Assembly (NCBI GenBank): GCA_015680685.1 | Contig: MNCI01004050.1 | Coordinates: 62,494-86,436, forward strand | DNA: 23,943 nucleotides | From: Gnetum montanum | Lineage: Eukaryota > Streptophyta > Gnetopsida > Gnetales > Gnetaceae | Direction of reading: 5' to 3' | Shown: positions 20,662 to 23,943 of the stretch, piece by piece | Layout of the letters: each line of letters starts with the position of its first letter | Numbering within the stretch: position 1 is the first letter of the stretch | The notes under the pieces: model-generated | What the model saw: the letters and a program-made list of their open reading frames with translations, nothing else | What the model was told of the DNA's origin: nothing | Database searches by the model: none | Made by a program: the position numbers and the translations under genes

Positions 20662-20749
20662 GTGTATACGCCCAGCATTAATAGCGTATATGCCCAGCAT
20701 CAATAGCGTATACGCCCGACATCCCCAGCGTTGACATCCGACTTACACG
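20662..20749 (+). repeat. 22-bp tandem repeat in U3-like region
   Basis: Four units start at 20662, 20684, 20706 and 20728 with an exact 22-bp period. The best unit is GCGTATATGCCCAGCATCAA; the fourth is diverged. The core GTATACGCCCAGCAT contains the palindrome GTATAC. Derived, unphased copies of the core continue to about 20800. Confidence 0.85.
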
Positions 20750-20869
20750 CCCGATGTACATGCCTCACCTGTATGCTCGGCACCATAGATGCACACACCC
20801 GATGATGGAGTCTCAATGACAAAATGAAGACAACACCAAAGAGCAAGAATTGAAGCAAGTCAGCAACCA

Positions 20870-21060
20870 TCAGCGTACATGCCCGATGTATACGCCGAGT
20901 CATTGTCGGCTTGTACGCTCAGCGTGTATGGCCAGCATCCATAACATCTCCACCCAAGTTCACATATGCCCAGCACGTCCAGCGTATACTCCCAGCATGT
21001 ACGTCGGCCTGATGTAGCGTATACACCTCGCGTATATGCCCAGCAGACGTAATATGTTGT
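20870..21060 (+). repeat. Second block of the CGTATACGCCCAGCAT-type motif
   Basis: After a 70-bp gap, irregular copies of the same motif resume: GCGTACATGCCCGAT (20873), GTGTATGGCCAGCAT, ACATATGCCCAGCAC, GCGTATACTCCCAGCAT, and GCGTATATGCCCAGCA near 21029. They are separated by related pieces such as GTACGTCGGCCTGATG. Open frames across this region on the minus strand (20700-21081) merely read through the repeat. Confidence 0.7.
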
Positions 21061-21138
21061 ATATTTGTAAATTGTATGCACCCGGTCAACACGCTACGTG
21101 TCTCCTAACCCGAGTCTAGCGTAACAACCGGTATACAT

Positions 21139-21145
21139 TATATAA
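21139..21145 (+). promoter_or_regulatory. TATA-like box of the second gag element
   Basis: TATATAA lies in ACATTATATAATTTCATATAGACCC, downstream of the repeat blocks and a CTACGTGTCTCC segment shared with the first element. Gag-like coding begins only about 60 bp later, leaving almost no room for R, U5 and a primer-binding site. Confidence 0.45.
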
Positions 21146-21199
21146 TTTCATATAGACCCAGCCTCCAACATCATAACCCAGGATCAGTATAATTTCATA

Positions 21200-23943
21200 T
21201 GTATTAAGATACAAGCTAGCCTGGCTGTAGACCGAGCCAAACTGAAGGTAAAGAGGTAGTTTGAACTCTTTTACAAAGGGGGACGTGAGTTCATCCTCTC
21301 ACTGTATGACGTCATCCCTGTTCCGGAGCAGTATTCGGAGCTCGTCACACAACTCCTCCTGCAAAGGAGACACTCCTTAGATCAGCCTGCACTAGAGTCC
21401 CAACTAGAGAAAGAGGACGAATTTGCTGCTCAATCTGAACACGAGGATTCTTACTACACTCTGAGCCTGCAAGCACACGTTAACCCCATTTTTCATCCCG
21501 GTACAGGGGAGATCATGCCCCTCCAACCCCTCAGACTAACTCACACATAAATGCCTCCATCGCACACATCCTCATTTGCTCATGTGCCACCTCCAGCTGA
21601 TCCGCAATTCAGCACGCTCCCTCTCGCCATCATCCCCGATGTAACAGCCGACCCATCTTCACAAGCACCGCCCCCTCACAATAGCGTGGGAGTGACACTC
21701 CCACCCCGAGTGATAGGGTGCCACACATGATACTGGCATCCACATCCGCTCACTACATCCCGCACATTCAAACGCATATAGCCCCTTCTACCGCCGTAAC
21801 CCAACAGGGGGTCCCTCCACAAAACATAGCTGCACAACGGGTAATGATGGGCGCTCAACCACAGTAACATCAACCTCCTCACTATAACATCCCACCCCAT
21901 ATGGTTCAACTAGCCAACGTTCTCCCAGTACAGCCGCCACCACAGCAACCACAGCATTTCCCCTATCACGTGCCACAAGTGCAACCCACTGTCCAACAGT
22001 CTAACCCGTATAATATAGCACAACCTCAATCTGCCATGTTACCGAGTGCCCAAGATTGGGCGGATGCCAAGAAACTGATGCAAGAATTAGCTGACGAGGT
22101 AAAACGCCTCAAAACAGCCGTCGATGGGGAGCTGAAGGTAATGGATTTCTACCATGATGATCCCATCAGCTCGTCTGTCCCACCCTTAACCTTGCCTAAA
22201 GACGTCTCCTTACCAACACTAACCAAGTATAACAGGGAGACGAACCCCAATGCACATCTCATAACGTTTAGGCTAGAATGCACGCTGCTCTAGGCATGGC
22301 CCCATTCCATTCTCCGAGTGTTCCCCATGTCCCTCGCAGGGAGGGCACTTGACTGGTATCGGGCCCTGCCAAGGAATTCCATCTTCTCCTTGGAAGACTT
22401 ATTACACCAGTTCGTGACTCGGTTCAAGTACAACTTGAAACCCGAGGCCACCTTGGATAGCCTCATACAGGTCAAGTAAGCACCGCAAGAACCTGTGCAG
22501 AAATTTATCCAGAGGTGGAGCGCCGCCCTCAACGAGTTGCACGAGCCGATATCCCAAACATACTTACTCACAATTTTCAAGGGAGCTGTTAACGATTTCT
22601 TTAAATCCAAGTTGTATTACCTTAATGCGCGTGATCTTAACCAAGCATTTGTACAAATTAAAAACATAGAAGAAGCGGCCCAAAACAGCCATGACCCTGC
22701 ATACCTAGCCTTTAAGAATCAACACACCAAAAAAGATAAAGAGAAGGCTAAGGCCACTATAACGGTGATAGTGGGGACGCAACAACAAAACAAACTGCCC
22801 GCAACCCCTACTAACTACAATAAACCACTTCCCACAGTCGCGCCAGAATCATCATCAGCGCAAAACCCAACAACGAACCGTACGCGAAACTTCGAGAGGA
22901 AATAACCCTCGCAATACACGCCTCTGCCAATGAAGCCTTCCCAGCTCTTCGATCAACTCCTGAAGTCTGGGTTGATGAAACATAAACAGTTGTTCCCCGC
23001 GGCCATCCAGAGACATGACCGGTTCTGCCAACTCGTTCAGAACCCAAGTTTAGCAACGCCGGATGAGCCTCCCGTACCCAAAGGCTTTAGAATGGATCGC
23101 TTTTGCGACTACCATCAACGAAACGGACACGGTACGGATTATTGTTTCACCTTGAAATAGGATATTCAGCAGATGATCGATGAAGGCCAAATCACTTTTG
23201 ATGAGGCCAACCCGGTCCAACCGCAGAATCAAGCTATGGGGGTGTACAAAGAACCCCTGAACACCAAAGAGGCGCCATACGTCATTAATACAATCTACCT
23301 TGATGATGATTCTGAAGCACCCAACATTAACAATGTCTACCTCCAATATAAACAGGAAACACCTAATAGGTCGTTCGTAGTTCAGATTCCCCTCGCTGTG
23401 TCCACGCCCACGCCTAACACCATGACATGGGACAAACCATATGTAGTGTGTGTCCCTCCCATCATCCCCTCAAATGCATCAACCCCTCATACTCGGCCTA
23501 CCCCTTTCGTAGTCCGGGTACCACCCACGGTCGCAACAGCAGAGGTCCAACCTCCACCAAAATCAACTCCGTATGTCGTTAGGACACCTAAAACTCCTAA
23601 TGATTACCAAACCTCCATCTGACGAGTGCGAGGCCAACCCAGCTCTTACGTCATTAGGGTCCCCAGCCCACCTTCTAACCAGTCACCTCCAACAGCACAA
23701 CCGCAACCCCGCCCAGCTCCGTATGTGGTGCGAATCCCAGGGTGGCCCGAGGCTCCAAGACCAGCCCCACCTCCACACCACACACGAGAACGCCTAGCAG
23801 ATAGGCTTACAAGTGAACGTGTGGAGAAGGAACGCCAACAGTTAGCTCTGGGGCCACCTAAGCCCATTCCACTCAACTCTGTGCCCATGTCGTCGCCTAA
23901 CAACCAATCGGACGTAGGTAATGAAGGCGAATCATCTGAAAAA
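21200..23943 (+). pseudogene. Ty3-type gag, second copy, runs off the window
   Basis: Coding similarity starts at about 21200 (ASLAVDRAKLKVKR, then TAG at 21257). It runs in one frame (FELFYKGGREF, YDVIPVPEQYSELV) through a TAA at 21548 to about 21720, where one shift moves it to the frame kept to the end. Landmarks: a P/Q-rich segment (21902-22020), VKRLKTAVDGEL, FYHDDPIS, LPTLTKYN, ALDWYRAL (22345), FVTRFKYNLK, FIQRWSAALNELHEP, IFKGAVNDFFKSKLYYL, a K-rich tail, and the knuckle CDYHQRNGHGTDYC (23104-23145; CX2HX4HX4C, the variant common in plant Ty3 gag). Then come the heptapeptide array and RLADRLTSERVEKE near 23800, matching the end of the first copy's gag. In-frame stops at 21865, 22291, 22477, 22903, 23158 and 23620 disable it. 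It is more CpG-rich and far less frame-broken than the first copy, hence younger. The protease would lie beyond the window. Confidence 0.82.
23371..23739 (+). repeat. Coding tandem repeat of a PYVVRVP-like heptapeptide
   Basis: Six copies in one frame within the gag-protease linker: SFVVQIP (23371), PYVVCVP (23437), PFVVRVP (23503), PYVVRTP (23569), SYVIRVP (23644), PYVVRIP (23719). Steps are 66, 66, 66, 75 and 75 nt, that is 22 or 25 residues, with proline-rich spacers between. A possible precursor, PYVINTI, lies at 23275. The first gag copy has only one clear counterpart, PFLVHVP, and a second poor one. The stop at 23620 falls between units 4 and 5. Confidence 0.85.

Noticed and set aside
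20662-21060. CRISPR-like regular repeat
   Set aside because: Units are directly adjacent and diverged, with no unique spacers, and the DNA is a plant genome.
20700-21081. Minus-strand frames with repeated short words
   Set aside because: They are translations of the U3 tandem repeats; a repeat protein is not needed to explain them.
21676-21976. Minus-strand frames of 62-77 codons
   Set aside because: Antisense shadows of the P/Q-rich gag segment of the second copy.

Overview
The window looks like repeat-dense nuclear DNA from a large plant genome. A gymnosperm is my best guess, but that is inference. The support is a plant-type NATA1-like GNAT acetyltransferase gene, plant-type LINE remnants (DUF4283/zinc-knuckle ORF1 and reverse transcriptase), tRNA-derived SINE-like pieces, and Ty3-type gag-protease remnants with the CX2HX4HX4C knuckle. 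Only one gene looks intact and cellular: the intronless acetyltransferase at 5047-5697. Nearly everything else is decayed mobile DNA.

Layout. 1-1931: two inverted copies of one LTR-like repeat family (left copy cut by the window edge), then a short gag remnant. 2309-4775: AT-rich DNA with minus-strand SINE-like copies and a minus-strand LINE ORF1 fragment; the last SINE-like copy contains a nested tandem repeat. 4776-6960: the acetyltransferase gene and its flanks, including a 309/313-bp tandem duplication downstream. 7130-7690: a weak open stretch on degenerate repeats. 7969-9700: a plus-strand LINE reverse-transcriptase remnant, then a SINE-like copy. 9850-11860: a minus-strand LINE whose ORF1 zinc knuckle appears split by a third copy of the LTR-like repeat.

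12060-17870: a Ty3-type element with a repeat-rich U3-like region, a TATA box, a long leader, a broken gag and a retropepsin, but no reverse transcriptase or integrase. 18142-20640: a decayed minus-strand gene with at least five exons and recognisable splice sites, many of whose in-frame stops are TAG. 20641-23943: a second copy of the same gag family, less decayed and more CpG-rich, with its own U3-like 22-bp repeats. It carries a striking array of a PYVVRVP-like heptapeptide at exact 66- and then 75-nt spacing, and runs off the right edge.

The most interesting parts are the antisense multi-exon gene between the two gag elements, the coding heptapeptide array, the gag-protease-only architecture, and the fast-changing tandem arrays in the U3-like regions. 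All reading was by eye. Element boundaries are approximate, and family calls rest on motif recognition, not a database search.
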